49,973 nt of DNA from Lachnospiraceae bacterium (lineage in GTDB: Bacteria; Bacillota; Clostridia; Lachnospirales; Lachnospiraceae), in assembly GCA_022781925.1 (NCBI GenBank), contig JALESO010000081.1, forward strand, positions 1 through 49,973, in the 5' to 3' direction. The position numbers were made by a program, and so were the translations under genes. This document shows, piece by piece, positions 18,869 through 28,876 of this stretch. The notes beneath the pieces are model-generated. The model was not told the origin of the DNA, made no database searches, and was given only the letters and a program-made list of their open reading frames with translations. Within the stretch, counting starts at the first letter, position 1, and each line of letters opens with the position of its first letter.

Positions 18869-21800
18869 TTACGCCTGCTGCTCCAGATTTGCATAAAATG
18901 CTTCGATCTGAGCCTGCTCCACGTTGTAGCCCTTTTCCTCCATCTGAACGATGGTGGTCAGCATATGATGATAATCATACGGAACTACTTTTTTGAATTT
19001 CGGCAGATATTCTCCGAAGTTATCCAGAATTTCTTTTCCTTTTACGGAATTGGTCAAAGCGACATGTTCCTGAATCAGTTCTTTCAATTCCTGTACATCG
19101 TATTTGTTGGTCAATTCCTCGGTAAATACCATTTCTTTGTTGGTTCTTGTATACAGATCGTTGTCCTCATCCAGCACGTATGCGACACCGCCGCTCATAC
19201 CTGCTGCGAAGTTCTTGCCTGTTTTTCCGATAACAACCACGCGGCCGCCGGTCATGTACTCGCATCCGTGATCACCGACACCTTCTACTACTGCGATGGC
19301 ACCGGAGTTTCTTACAGCAAAACGCTCACCTGCCACACCGTTGATAAATGCTTTTCCGCTGGTTGCACCGTAAAGTGCCACGTTACCGATGACAATATTT
19401 TCATCCTGACGGTATTTGATGCCCTTCGGCGGATATACCACCAGTTTTCCACCGGAAAGTCCTTTTCCGAAGTAATCGTTGCTGTCACCTTCCAGCTCCA
19501 GTGTCAGACCGTTCGGGATAAAGGCTCCGAAGCTCTGTCCGCCGGCTCCGTTACATTTTACAACGTAAGTATCGTCTTCCAGAGTGTCTTTGTATCTTCT
19601 TGTGATCTCGGAACCGAAAATCGTACCAAAGGAACGGTTGATATTGGAAACATTGATCTCAATGCTCCGTTTCTGTTTCTGCTCCAGTGCGGATTTCATC
19701 TGTTTCATCAGAACTTTCTCGTCGGCTGTTTTCTGCAGTTCGAAATCGTATACTTTCTTCGGATCAAATATGACTTTATCCTTCGGGTTTGCAAACGGAT
19801 TCTCCAGAATATTCTTCAGATCCAGTTTTGCAGCGTGGCCGGTCAGGTTGTCACGTACTTTCAGCAGATCAGAACGTCCAACCAGTTCATCAACGGTACG
19901 GACACCAAGTTTTGCCATGTATTCACGCAACTCCTGTGCGATAAAACGCATGAAGTTCATGACGTATTCCGGTTTTCCTGCAAAACGTTTTCTCAGTTCC
20001 GGGTTCTGTGTGGCGATACCAACCGGACATGTATCCAGGTTGCAGACACGCATCATGACACATCCCATGGTTACCAGTGGAGCTGTCGCAAAACCGAACT
20101 CCTCGGCGCCAAGCATTGCTGCCACGGCTACGTCACGGCCGCTCATCAGCTTACCATCTGTCTCAATGCGGACTTTGTTTCTCAGGCCATTCATGATCAG
20201 TGTCTGATGTGTCTCAGCCAGACCAAGCTCCCAGGGAAGTCCTGCATTGTGGATGGAACTTCTCGGTGCGGCACCGGTTCCTCCGTCATAGCCGGAGATC
20301 AGGATAACCTGTGCACCTGCTTTTGCAACACCGGCTGCGACGGTTCCGACACCGGCTTCTGATACCAATTTTACGGAAATACGTGCTCTTGTGTTTGCAT
20401 TTTTCAGGTCAAAGATCAGCTGCTCCAGATCCTCGATGGAGTAAATATCGTGATGAGGAGGCGGGGAGATCAGGCTGACACCCGGTGTGGAAAGTCTTGT
20501 TTTTGCGATCCACGGGTAAACTTTTTTGCCCGGTAAATGTCCGCCTTCACCCGGTTTTGCGCCCTGTGCCATCTTGATCTGGATCTCCTGTGCGCTGACA
20601 AGATAACGGCTGGTTACACCGAATCGTCCGGAAGCAACCTGTTTGATTGCAGAACATCTTTCAGTATCCAGACGCTCCAGGCTCTCACCTCCCTCACCGG
20701 AGTTGGATTTACCATGTAACCGGTTCATGGCGATGGCTAATGTCTCATGGGCTTCCTGTGAAATAGAACCGTAGGACATCGCACCTGTTTTAAATCTTGT
20801 CACGATGGAATCAACACTCTCAACTTCATCGATTGGAATGCCTGACTTCGGATATTTGAAATCAAGGGTTCCACGGATATTCATAATGTCGGTCTCATTA
20901 TTGACCAGTTTTGTATATTCTTTAAATAAATTGTAATCGCCACGTTTTGTGGATTCCTGCAGCAGATGGATGGTCTGCGGATTGTACAGATGTTTCTGTG
21001 CACCACTGCGCATCTTGTGATGTCCTTTGCTGTCCAGTGTCAGCTCTGTCTGTAATCCCAGTGGATCAAATGCCATGGAATGCAGCTCGTTGACATCATT
21101 TTCAATATCAGAAATCGTGATACCGCCGATCCGGCTGACGGTATCAGTGAAATATTTATCAATGACACTCTTGTCAATTCCGATAGCCTCAAAGATCTTG
21201 GATCCCTGATAGGACTGGATGGTGGAAATACCCATCTTGGAAGCAATTTTTACAATTCCATGTAATACGGCGGAGTTGTAATCATCGATGGCTGCGTAAT
21301 AATCTTTGTCCAGCAGATGATCGTCTACCAGCTGTTCAATGGTATCCTGTGCCAGATACGGGTTGATGGCACAGGCACCGTAGCCAAGCAGTGTTGCAAA
21401 ATGGTGGATCTCACGCGGCTCACCACTCTCAAGGATCATAGCCACTGCAGTTCTCTTTTTCGTCTGGATCAGATGCTGCTGCATAGCGGAAACTGCCAGC
21501 AGGGACGGAATTGCCACATGGTTCTCATCCACGCCACGGTCGGACAGGATCAGGATGTTTGTACCGTCACGGTATGCACGGTCTGCCTCTACAAACAGAC
21601 GGTCAATGGCTTTCTCCAGACTTGTGTTTTTATAATAAATGATTGGAACAACGCCGACTTTGAAGCCTTCTTTTTTCATATGTTTGATCTTCAGAAGGTC
21701 TGTGTTTGTCAGGATCGGGTTTTTGATCTTCAGTACCTGACAGTTTTTCGGCTCTTCTTCCAGAATGTTTCCATCTTCACCAACATAAACTGTTGTGGAT

Positions 21801-23413
21801 GTTACGATTTCCTCACGGATGGCATCGATTGGCGGGTTTGTAACCTGCGCAAACAACTGTTTGAAGTAGTTAAACAGCGGCTGATGATCGTCGGATAATA
21901 CAGCTAACGGTGTATCAATACCCATGGCTGCGGTGGACTCAGCACCAGTTTTTGCCATTGGAAGCATAACTGTTTTTACAGACTCATAAGAGTAACCGAA
22001 AGCTTTCTGGATGCGATGCAGATCATCGCCGGTGTAACGCGGTACACGCACATTCGGAATCTTCAGATCTTTTAGCTCTACCAGATATTCGTCTAACCAC
22101 TGTCCATAAGGCTGTTTGCCGGCATATGCCTCTTTCAGTTCGTCATCGTCGATCACGCGGCCTTTGACGGTATCAACCAAAAGCATTTTGCCCGGACGCA
22201 GACGGTCTTTTGTGACAACTTTGGTCGGATCTACATCCAGCACACCAACCTCAGATGCAAGGATCAGATAATCATCATCTGTGATGTAATAACGGGACGG
22301 ACGCAGACCGTTACGGTCAAGAACTGCTCCCATGATATCACCATCACTGAACACGATGGATGCAGGACCATCCCACGGCTCCATCATGGTTGCGTAATAC
22401 TGATAGAAGTCTTTTTTCTTCTGGCTCATCAGGTGGTTGTTTGCCCACGGTTCCGGAATGGTGATCATAACTGCCAGCGGAAGCTCCATGCCACTCATGA
22501 CAAGGAACTCCAGTGTGTTATCCAGCATCGCGGAATCAGAACCGGATTTATTGACTACCGGAAGCACCTTGGATAACTGACCTTTCAGATGCTCAGATTC
22601 CATGGTCTCCTCGCGGGCCAGCATCTTATCGGAATTACCTTTGATGGTGTTGATCTCGCCGTTATGTACCATAAAACGGTTCGGATGCGCGCGCTCCCAG
22701 CTCGGATTTGTGTTTGTGGAGAATCTGGAATGAACCATTGCGATGGCAGATTCATAATCCGGATCCTGCAGGTCTTTGAAAAACAAACGCAGCTCATTTA
22801 CCAGGAACATTCCTTTGTAAACGATGGTTCTGCTGGACAGGGATACCACATAAGTATTGTCGTTGGACTGTTCAAAGACACGGCGTGCCACATACAGGCG
22901 GCGGTCAAAATCCAGACCTTTTTCTACGTCGTCCGGACGTTTGATAAATGCCTGCATGATGTATGGCATGCAGTCTACGGCTTTCTGTCCGATAACCGTC
23001 GGATCTGTCGGCACTTCACGCCATGCCAGCAGCTCCAGCCCCTCTTTTTCAATGATGACTTCAAACATCTTTTTTGCCTGATTGCGTTTTAACTCGTCCT
23101 GTGGGAAGAAAAACATACCGATTCCGTAATCTCTTTCTTCACCTAAAAAGACGCCGAGGGATTTCATGGTTTTGGAGAAGAATCTGTGAGATATCTGTAA
23201 CAGAATACCTACTCCATCACCAGTTTTTCCTTCGGCGTCTTTGCCAGCTCTATGTTTTAAGTTTTCAACAATTTTTAATGCGTTTTCAACCGTCTGATGT
23301 GTTTTCACACCTTTAATGTTTACCACAGCACCAATACCGCAGTTGTCATGTTCGAACCTTGGATCGTACATGCCGACAGCCTTGGCGTTGCTCTCGTTCA
23401 TATGAAGTTTCAT
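18869..23413 (-). CDS. gltB: Glutamate synthase large subunit
   Basis: A 1514-residue core of NADPH-dependent glutamate synthase, central to ammonia assimilation with glutamine synthetase. The N-terminal glutamine amidotransferase begins at Cys25 (HDNCGIGAV), so a 24-residue propeptide must be removed. Then come the central domain, the FMN/2-oxoglutarate synthase domain (SGEGGE, QGAKPGEGGHLPG, ISGYDGGTGAAP), the 3Fe-4S cysteines in CVMMRVCNLDTCPVG, and the C-terminal beta-helix rich in GA/GG. I chose ATG 23413 because AAGGAAG lies 5-6 bases upstream and the propeptide length fits; an in-frame extension to 23620 crosses the promoter. Transcribed with gltD. Confidence 0.97.
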   Translation of the reverse strand: MKLHMNESNAKAVGMYDPRFEHDNCGIGAVVNIKGVKTHQTVENALKIVENLKHRAGKDAEGKTGDGVGILLQISHRFFSKTMKSLGVFLGEERDYGIGMFFFPQDELKRNQAKKMFEVIIEKEGLELLAWREVPTDPTVIGQKAVDCMPYIMQAFIKRPDDVEKGLDFDRRLYVARRVFEQSNDNTYVVSLSSRTIVYKGMFLVNELRLFFKDLQDPDYESAIAMVHSRFSTNTNPSWERAHPNRFMVHNGEINTIKGNSDKMLAREETMESEHLKGQLSKVLPVVNKSGSDSAMLDNTLEFLVMSGMELPLAVMITIPEPWANNHLMSQKKKDFYQYYATMMEPWDGPASIVFSDGDIMGAVLDRNGLRPSRYYITDDDYLILASEVGVLDVDPTKVVTKDRLRPGKMLLVDTVKGRVIDDDELKEAYAGKQPYGQWLDEYLVELKDLKIPNVRVPRYTGDDLHRIQKAFGYSYESVKTVMLPMAKTGAESTAAMGIDTPLAVLSDDHQPLFNYFKQLFAQVTNPPIDAIREEIVTSTTVYVGEDGNILEEEPKNCQVLKIKNPILTNTDLLKIKHMKKEGFKVGVVPIIYYKNTSLEKAIDRLFVEADRAYRDGTNILILSDRGVDENHVAIPSLLAVSAMQQHLIQTKKRTAVAMILESGEPREIHHFATLLGYGACAINPYLAQDTIEQLVDDHLLDKDYYAAIDDYNSAVLHGIVKIASKMGISTIQSYQGSKIFEAIGIDKSVIDKYFTDTVSRIGGITISDIENDVNELHSMAFDPLGLQTELTLDSKGHHKMRSGAQKHLYNPQTIHLLQESTKRGDYNLFKEYTKLVNNETDIMNIRGTLDFKYPKSGIPIDEVESVDSIVTRFKTGAMSYGSISQEAHETLAIAMNRLHGKSNSGEGGESLERLDTERCSAIKQVASGRFGVTSRYLVSAQEIQIKMAQGAKPGEGGHLPGKKVYPWIAKTRLSTPGVSLISPPPHHDIYSIEDLEQLIFDLKNANTRARISVKLVSEAGVGTVAAGVAKAGAQVILISGYDGGTGAAPRSSIHNAGLPWELGLAETHQTLIMNGLRNKVRIETDGKLMSGRDVAVAAMLGAEEFGFATAPLVTMGCVMMRVCNLDTCPVGIATQNPELRKRFAGKPEYVMNFMRFIAQELREYMAKLGVRTVDELVGRSDLLKVRDNLTGHAAKLDLKNILENPFANPKDKVIFDPKKVYDFELQKTADEKVLMKQMKSALEQKQKRSIEINVSNINRSFGTIFGSEITRRYKDTLEDDTYVVKCNGAGGQSFGAFIPNGLTLELEGDSNDYFGKGLSGGKLVVYPPKGIKYRQDENIVIGNVALYGATSGKAFINGVAGERFAVRNSGAIAVVEGVGDHGCEYMTGGRVVVIGKTGKNFAAGMSGGVAYVLDEDNDLYTRTNKEMVFTEELTNKYDVQELKELIQEHVALTNSVKGKEILDNFGEYLPKFKKVVPYDYHHMLTTIVQMEEKGYNVEQAQIEAFYANLEQQA

Positions 23414-23543
23414 AACATCTTCCTTTCTGCAGACATTTTTCTCGGTCTGAGTTGAAACTCCGACTGAAAAAACGCTCCGCGTGGATGCACATTGATTTTT
23501 AATACAGTCCCCTTTATTCAACCCAAACTGATTGATTGGGTAT

Positions 23544-23572
23544 ACTATACCGCTTTTTCGGGCAAATGTAAA
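23544..23572 (-). promoter_or_regulatory. gltBD promoter
   Basis: On the minus strand TTTACA (23572-23567), 17 bases, TATAGT (23549-23544). The leader is about 125 bases and can form the small hairpin GAGTTTCAACTC. I recognise no known riboswitch in it. Confidence 0.75.
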
Positions 23573-23811
23573 CCCACTTTTTTCTTTGAGTTGTCTGATA
23601 ATCTGACAATTTTTATTCATTCCTTACTGTTGTTTTTAAATTATCTTATTTATCTGTCCATTTCTTTTTATATCATACAATTTCACTTTGTATTTCTTTA
23701 CAAAAAAATTTACTTATATGGCTTGATTCCATGCAGCACATGTGAATTTTTCAATTTTTTTGTACAATTTATTCTTATTTTAAATATTTGCCAAAATTTA
23801 ATATTATATAA

Positions 23812-23985
23812 GGCGAAATCAGAGATTCCTTCTGCAACCGCTAGTCGCTCGTTACCCTCGTTTCGCTTCGGTTTTATTGCGCTCGTTCCCACGCCTGAAA
23901 AAGAGGTCGTTCCCACTCGCGCAAAACTCGCGAAACTCAGTCACTTGCTAAATCGCTTGTCGCAGAAGGAATCTCTGATTTCGCC
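23812..23985. repeat. 174-bp inverted-repeat element
   Basis: Perfect 24-bp terminal inverted repeats (23812-23835 and 23962-23985, starting GGCGAAATCAG) enclose about 126 bp. The inside is GC-richer and partly self-complementary, with two direct copies of CGTTCCCAC and many CGAG/CTCG words. It encodes no convincing protein, has no clear target-site duplication, and sits upstream of the gltBD promoter. It could be a MITE-like element or a large structured RNA. The flanks 23573-23811 and 23986-24220 are AT-rich without genes. Confidence 0.7.
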
Positions 23986-24220
23986 ATTTCAGCTATTATG
24001 CTTATCAATAGTCACTTACTTATCATTGCAACATATTCAATCACAAATTGATATATGTAGCCCAATGCCTATTTTCGCAAAATATATACACATACATGAT
24101 TCACAATATCATTATGAAAAACGCCAATAGTTTCAAAACTTGTAGTCATACATATCAGATCTATAACATATCTAGTCGTAAATTGGCGCATGCTGCATAA
24201 TGTCTATTTTTCATAAAAAG

Positions 24221-24246
24221 TATATGCATGCGCGGCACGCCGCACA
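24221..24246 (+). repeat. Short near-palindrome, TATATGC type, copy 2
   Basis: TATATGCATGCGCGGCACGC, closely similar to the copy at 17176-17195, and about 70 bases from a TTGTTAGC hairpin. Confidence 0.45.
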
Positions 24247-24317
24247 GTATATAAACTACTAGAAGTTTTAAATGATAAAATCAAAAAAATTGTCTGTCTG
24301 AACGATTGCAAAAAACA

Positions 24318-24454
24318 GGGGAAGCAGTGTGGTTTCAACACAGTCTATCTGAAAGGGACTCTGGCTATTTTTTCTCAAGGAGCGATTGTTAGCGACGGAG
24401 ACAAAATCGCAGAGTCCTTTTTCATAACTTTTTATTTAAACCACACGCTTCCCC
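24318..24454 (-). terminator. TTGTTAGC-core hairpin, copy 2, downstream of panF
   Basis: The outer stem GGGGAAGCAGTGTGGTTT (24318-24335) pairs with AAACCACACGCTTCCCC (24438-24454). The inner stem AAAGGGACTCTG pairs with CAGAGTCCTTT. The plus-strand loop contains CTCAAGGAGCGATTGTTAGC. It begins 20 bases after the panF stop. There is no T-tract after the inner stem on the minus strand, so simple intrinsic termination is doubtful. Confidence 0.65.
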
Positions 24455-24474
24455 GTACGTCTTACATCTCACCA

Positions 24475-25956
24475 TCAAAAATACAATTTCAGCACCGCAT
24501 CGTCGGTCTTTTTGCCAACCACAGCTCCGATCAGCATGCACACCAATGATACACTGATTCCAATCAGGATCTGATGCAGATTTGCAATCTTCAATCCAAA
24601 GAACATGGTCACGCAGTAACATACGGTTCCACCGATGATTGCACTGATAGCTCCGGCTTTGTTTGCTTTTTTCCAGAACATACCAAGTAAGAAAATCCAG
24701 AAAAACGCACTTTCCAGTCCGCCGAAGGCAAACATATTGATCTTCCAGATCACGCTTGGCGGATTAATGGAAATTCCGAAAATGATAAGTCCGATCACTA
24801 ACGTACAGATCTGGCTCAGCATTGTCGTTGTTTTCTCAGATACCGCATGTCCTTTTTTCTCTTTCTCATGCATATACACATCTTTTACGATGGAAGATGT
24901 GGTGCTCAGCAGCAGAGAGGAAATGGTGGAAATAGATGCTGCGATCGGTCCGATGATACAGATTCCGGCTACCAGAGGCTTCAGGGAACCTGCAATGGCA
25001 AGCGGAATGATATTGTCCACACTGTTTCCGTAATCTGCCAGATTTCCGGTCAGAACGCCTGCGGATAACACACCGATAAAGTTCATGCCGATATTCATGG
25101 CGCCGACAACAACGGTACCGAGAATGATCGCATGGTGCAGGGATTTTGTATCCTTGTAGCTTAAGCAGCGCACTGCTGACTGCGGCAATCCCAGTGTAAA
25201 GATACCAACCAGCATCCACTGGGAAATATACAGGCTCACCGGCATATTTCCGCCGGATAACGGCTCCAGCATCTCCGGTTTTGTCGCTGCGATGTTGTCC
25301 ATGATCGTCTCATAGCCGCCGCCCTGACGGATAATGCCCACCAGCAGGATCACCATACCCGCCAGCATAACCATGGCACAGACTGCATCGGTAATTGCCA
25401 CGCCGCGGAATCCACCGACCGTTGTATAGATAACAACTACCAGACCGAATACAATGAGTCCAGTGAGATAAGAATATCCCGTTACTGCCTCAAATAATTT
25501 TGCACCGCCTACAAACTGTGCTACCATGGTTGCAGCAAAGAAAATAACGATGATAATGGCGGATATATTTGCCAGCACATCGGACTGGTAACGATGTCTG
25601 ATCACATCGATGATGGTTACCGCATCAATTTTTCGTGATACCATGGCCATCTTTTTGCCAAGAATACCAAGCACCAACAGCAATGCAGTCACCTGAACCA
25701 CAGACATATAGATCCAGCCGAATCCGACGCTCCATGCCTGTCCCGGTCCACCGACAAAGGAACTTACAGAACTGTAAGTTGCCACTGTGGTCATGGCCAG
25801 TACGAAACCGCCCAGACTGCGGGAACCGATAAAATAATCTTTTACAAAGCCTTCAGAGGCTTTTTTTGCGGATGTCCGGCGCACATAAATACTCACGATC
25901 AGCATAATGATCATAAAAATAAACACCGGCATCAAAGCCAGAATATTCTTATTCAT
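24475..25956 (-). CDS. panF: Sodium:pantothenate symporter
   Basis: A 493-residue sodium:solute symporter of the SSS family with about 13 membrane helices, expected to import pantothenate, the precursor of coenzyme A. Family marks are DYFIGSRSLGGFVLAMT, ATYSSVSSFVGGPGQAW, the conserved TTVGGFRGVAITD, and LPQSAVRCLSYKD. The pantothenate assignment is supported by the overlapping yhdT gene upstream, the usual partner of panF. I chose ATG 25956, preceded by GGAGGAAAACGAGG and overlapping the yhdT stop by 8 bases. A related solute cannot be excluded. Confidence 0.88.
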   Translation of the reverse strand: MNKNILALMPVFIFMIIMLIVSIYVRRTSAKKASEGFVKDYFIGSRSLGGFVLAMTTVATYSSVSSFVGGPGQAWSVGFGWIYMSVVQVTALLLVLGILGKKMAMVSRKIDAVTIIDVIRHRYQSDVLANISAIIIVIFFAATMVAQFVGGAKLFEAVTGYSYLTGLIVFGLVVVIYTTVGGFRGVAITDAVCAMVMLAGMVILLVGIIRQGGGYETIMDNIAATKPEMLEPLSGGNMPVSLYISQWMLVGIFTLGLPQSAVRCLSYKDTKSLHHAIILGTVVVGAMNIGMNFIGVLSAGVLTGNLADYGNSVDNIIPLAIAGSLKPLVAGICIIGPIAASISTISSLLLSTTSSIVKDVYMHEKEKKGHAVSEKTTTMLSQICTLVIGLIIFGISINPPSVIWKINMFAFGGLESAFFWIFLLGMFWKKANKAGAISAIIGGTVCYCVTMFFGLKIANLHQILIGISVSLVCMLIGAVVGKKTDDAVLKLYF

Positions 25957-26203
25957 CCTCGTTTTCCTCCTCCAGATCAAAATCTTTGAATACACGTTTC
26001 ATCAAATACACCACAATTATAATGGAAAAAATCCAGGTGCCGATGCATCCCGTGATGGCCCATAACGGAGTATGGAAAACGGTAATATGTAACTTACTTA
26101 CCCCAAAACCTGCAACTATCCAGAACACGATAATTGCAATGACTGCCCAAAGGACAGATTTTGCCTCTTTTGCGATCTGCCGCAATTTTTCCTTTCGCTT
26201 CAT
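25949..26203 (-). CDS. yhdT: YhdT-family small membrane protein (DUF997)
   Basis: An 84-residue protein with two membrane helices (about residues 17-35 and 45-67) and an acidic tail EEENEDE. The YhdT/DUF997 family is nearly always encoded with panF and is presumed to assist or regulate the symporter; its exact role is unknown. ATG 26203 is preceded by GGGAGG at 5 bases, which settles the start against the longer in-frame extension. The 3' end overlaps panF, implying coupled translation. Confidence 0.85.
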   Translation of the reverse strand: MKRKEKLRQIAKEAKSVLWAVIAIIVFWIVAGFGVSKLHITVFHTPLWAITGCIGTWIFSIIIVVYLMKRVFKDFDLEEENEDE

Positions 26204-26374
26204 GACGTCCTCCCTCAATTTTTGGCTCGTGTCAACGATTCCATATTTTTTCTTATTCCTTGCAAATCCACTCATCTCTGTATTCCAGTAGACATAAGGA
26301 TCTGTGTTTGTCACGTATTTTTATCCAAATTATATCATCAGGCTCAAACAAATCAGTCGAATGATTCGTATACC

Positions 26375-27037
26375 TTATAGCAGCGCTTCCCGCAATGCTT
26401 TCTGATCTTCATATACGGCCACTGCCCCGGCGTCCCACAGTTCTTCCGCGCCTCCGAATCCATAGCCCACACCGACGCAGTCTATGCCGCCTTCTTTTGC
26501 ACCATCCACGTCATAGTGAGTATCTCCGAGCAGCACTGTCTTTCCCTTTGAGAAATCCGGATACTGTGCGTCCATCCGGCGAAAAGCTTCCCGTAATACT
26601 TCAATTTTTGTATCAATCCTGCCATCGTAACTGGCTCCCACGACCTCATCAAATTCCGTCAGAAGTTCAAATTTTTCCAGTACCTGGCGGCACTGCGCCT
26701 CCGGCTTAGATGATGTGATGACCTGAATGTATCCGGCTTCTTTGAAAGCCTGAATCGTCTCACGCACCCCTTCAAACAACTCACATTCATACACGCCGAT
26801 CGGAATATAGCGTTCCCGATAACGCACAATGGCTTTTTCTGCCTCTTCCTCGTTGAGTCCGCAATATTTTGTAAAAGACAGGCGCAGCGGCGGTCCGATA
26901 AACTTCCGCAGTTCCTGCTCGCTCTCAAAGTGAATCCCATAAGGCTCCATGGCATATTTCACACAATTTGTCACACCCTCATAGGTGTTTGCCAGCGTAC
27001 CATCCATATCCCAGAAAATAAATTTGTATTTCTTCAT
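26375..27037 (-). CDS. HAD-superfamily phosphatase, phosphoglycolate phosphatase-like
   Basis: A 220-residue HAD hydrolase with a helical C1 cap. Motif I is FWDMDGTLANTYEG, motif II ITSSKPEAQ, motif III the lysine in GRIDTKIEVL, motif IV LLGDTHYDVDGA. FIGPPLRLSF is typical of the Gph/PpaX group. GAAGGAG is 6 bases before ATG, and the gene begins 11 bases after folB-folK, so it is cotranscribed with folate genes. That position makes it a candidate for a missing pterin phosphatase step, but nothing in the motifs proves the substrate. Confidence 0.88.
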   Translation of the reverse strand: MKKYKFIFWDMDGTLANTYEGVTNCVKYAMEPYGIHFESEQELRKFIGPPLRLSFTKYCGLNEEEAEKAIVRYRERYIPIGVYECELFEGVRETIQAFKEAGYIQVITSSKPEAQCRQVLEKFELLTEFDEVVGASYDGRIDTKIEVLREAFRRMDAQYPDFSKGKTVLLGDTHYDVDGAKEGGIDCVGVGYGFGGAEELWDAGAVAVYEDQKALREALL

Positions 27038-27048
27038 TCACTACTCCT

Positions 27049-27876
27049 TCACTGCTCATTTTTGTCGATCAGTTCCTGGCGAAGCTGCGCTACGGTCTTA
27101 TGCAGCACCGGGTGCACCTTTCCCGGACAAAGCATGAAAAGCGGCTCCAGCACAAACAGGCGGTTCTGCATGTCAATGTGCGGAATAACCAGATCCGGCT
27201 CTGCCACGACCTCATCATCATAAAATACAATGTCCAGATCAATGGTGCGCGGTCCCCAGTGGATCACACGCTCCCGCCCCAGATCTGCTTCAATCTTGTG
27301 GATCACCAGCAGTAACTCCTGTGGGGTAAACAGCGTTTCCAGTTCAATGGCACCGTTCAAAAATGCCGGCTGATCTGTATAGCCATACGGTGCTGTCTCC
27401 ACCAGTTTTGACACATTTACATTGCGGATCTCCGTACACTCCTGTAAAAGTCTCACTGCTGCCCGCAAAAACTGCTGCCGCTCTCCCAGATTGGAGCCAA
27501 CAGACAGATAAACAGTATGCCAGCCGCGGCTGATCTCTACAGATACATTTTCCAGTGGCAGGCCGATAGGGGCCCACGGCTTCTGGATTTCCAGATCTAT
27601 TTTTTTCAGAAGTGGATATTCCATCAGTAACGCCTGCGCCATATGCTCAGCCACAGCCTCGATCAGCTTAAAGGTATGCTTCTGCATATAGCGGGTGATA
27701 AAATGGCAGACCTCACCATAATTGATAGAGTTCTCCAGATCATCCGAATAACCCGCTGCCCGCGTACTCGTGTACAGCGTTGCATTTACCAGAAATTTCT
27801 GTCCCAGTTTTGTCTCCTCGGAAAACACCCCATGGTGCCCGAACACTTCCAGATTCTGTATTTTTATACGATCCAT
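27049..27876 (-). CDS. folK: Bifunctional dihydroneopterin aldolase / HPPK
   Basis: A 275-residue fusion of two consecutive folate enzymes. Residues 1-118 are FolB (IKIQNLEVFGHHGVFSEE, then SINYGEVCHFI), which cleaves dihydroneopterin to 6-hydroxymethyl-dihydropterin. Residues 119-275 are FolK (VYLSVGSNLGERQQFL, RVIHWGPRTIDLDIVFYDD, IPHIDMQNRLFVLEPL), which pyrophosphorylates it with ATP. I chose ATG 27876 because the FolB domain begins there; an upstream extension to 27924 overlaps the end of folP. It lies 40 bases after folP and 11 before the HAD gene. Confidence 0.94.
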   Translation of the reverse strand: MDRIKIQNLEVFGHHGVFSEETKLGQKFLVNATLYTSTRAAGYSDDLENSINYGEVCHFITRYMQKHTFKLIEAVAEHMAQALLMEYPLLKKIDLEIQKPWAPIGLPLENVSVEISRGWHTVYLSVGSNLGERQQFLRAAVRLLQECTEIRNVNVSKLVETAPYGYTDQPAFLNGAIELETLFTPQELLLVIHKIEADLGRERVIHWGPRTIDLDIVFYDDEVVAEPDLVIPHIDMQNRLFVLEPLFMLCPGKVHPVLHKTVAQLRQELIDKNEQ

Positions 27877-27916
27877 ATCTCGTTTTTCTCCTCCACATCC
27901 GACGCGATTCTTTATG

Positions 27917-28735
27917 TTATGCATTTACTGCACTTTCTAATATTGCTTTTGTCATCTGAATCGCCTGTTTGTTTGCCTTGATATCATGCACACGGACAAA
28001 GGCATATCCCTGCTGTACCGCAAACACCGTCGTTACGGCAGTTCCCAGTGCCCGGTCTGTCACCGGTGTATCCAGTGTCAGTCCGATCACGGATTTCCGG
28101 GAAGTTCCAAGAAGCAGCGGATAGCCAAGTGTCTTCAATTTGTCCATATATTTGATGGTGATGAGATTCTGCTCATAGGTTTTTCCAAAGCCAACGCCCG
28201 GATCCAGCATAATTTTATCATCTGCAATCCCGGCTGCTTTTGCCAGTGTCACACATTCTGCCGTCTCATCGTACCATTCTTTCAGAAAATCCGTATAATC
28301 GCTGTTGTCACGGTTATGCATCAGACAGCATGCCACATTCCCTCTTTCGATCACCTCTGCCATCTTCGGATCATATTTCAATCCCCAGATATCATTGATC
28401 AGATCTGCGCCTGCTGCAATTCCGGCTTCTGCCACTGCACTCTTGTAAGTATCCAGTGAAATCGGCACATCAAATCTGGCTTTTACTGCCTCGATGATCG
28501 GTGCCACACGGTCAATTTCCTCCTGATCCGTGATCTGCACATGCCCCGGCCGGGTAGATTCACCGCCGATATCGATGATATCCGCTCCCTCTGCCAGCAT
28601 CTCCTCTGTATGACGCAGTGCCGCATCCAGGCAGTTAAAATTGCCGCCATCAGAGAATGAGTCCGGTGTCACATTCAAAATGCCCATAATATATGTCTCG
28701 TGATCTGTATCAAAATTTTTTGTTCCTATCTTCAT
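27917..28735 (-). CDS. folP: Dihydropteroate synthase
   Basis: A 272-residue TIM-barrel enzyme that condenses hydroxymethyl-dihydropterin pyrophosphate with p-aminobenzoate; the sulfonamide target. Signature segments MGILNVTPDSFSDGG, IIDIGGESTRPGH and LDPGVGFGKT are intact, as is the C-terminal FVRVHDIKAN. A GGAG is present 12 bases before ATG. The 141-base gap before it contains a weak hairpin (GGCCAG with CTGGC) but no convincing promoter. Confidence 0.95.
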   Translation of the reverse strand: MKIGTKNFDTDHETYIMGILNVTPDSFSDGGNFNCLDAALRHTEEMLAEGADIIDIGGESTRPGHVQITDQEEIDRVAPIIEAVKARFDVPISLDTYKSAVAEAGIAAGADLINDIWGLKYDPKMAEVIERGNVACCLMHNRDNSDYTDFLKEWYDETAECVTLAKAAGIADDKIMLDPGVGFGKTYEQNLITIKYMDKLKTLGYPLLLGTSRKSVIGLTLDTPVTDRALGTAVTTVFAVQQGYAFVRVHDIKANKQAIQMTKAILESAVNA

Positions 28736-28876
28736 GTCTTTCTCATTCTCCTTCCAGCATACGAAACAAGCTGCCAGGCAAATTTTTTCAATCTGGCCGC
28801 TGTATATCCTCGTATAAAATAACTACTACACGCTCTTATTTGACCAAAGTCTGTTTTCTAGCCGTTACTGTTACAA

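Noticed and set aside
18746..20362. A 538-codon plus-strand reading frame across gltD and gltB
   Set aside because: It lies entirely opposite two unmistakable glutamate synthase genes, has Cys/His-rich low-sense sequence and no ribosome site. It is an antisense shadow.
23492..24130. A 212-codon plus-strand reading frame through the 174-bp inverted repeat
   Set aside because: It crosses the gltBD promoter and the palindrome, has no ribosome site and reads as translated AT-rich spacer.
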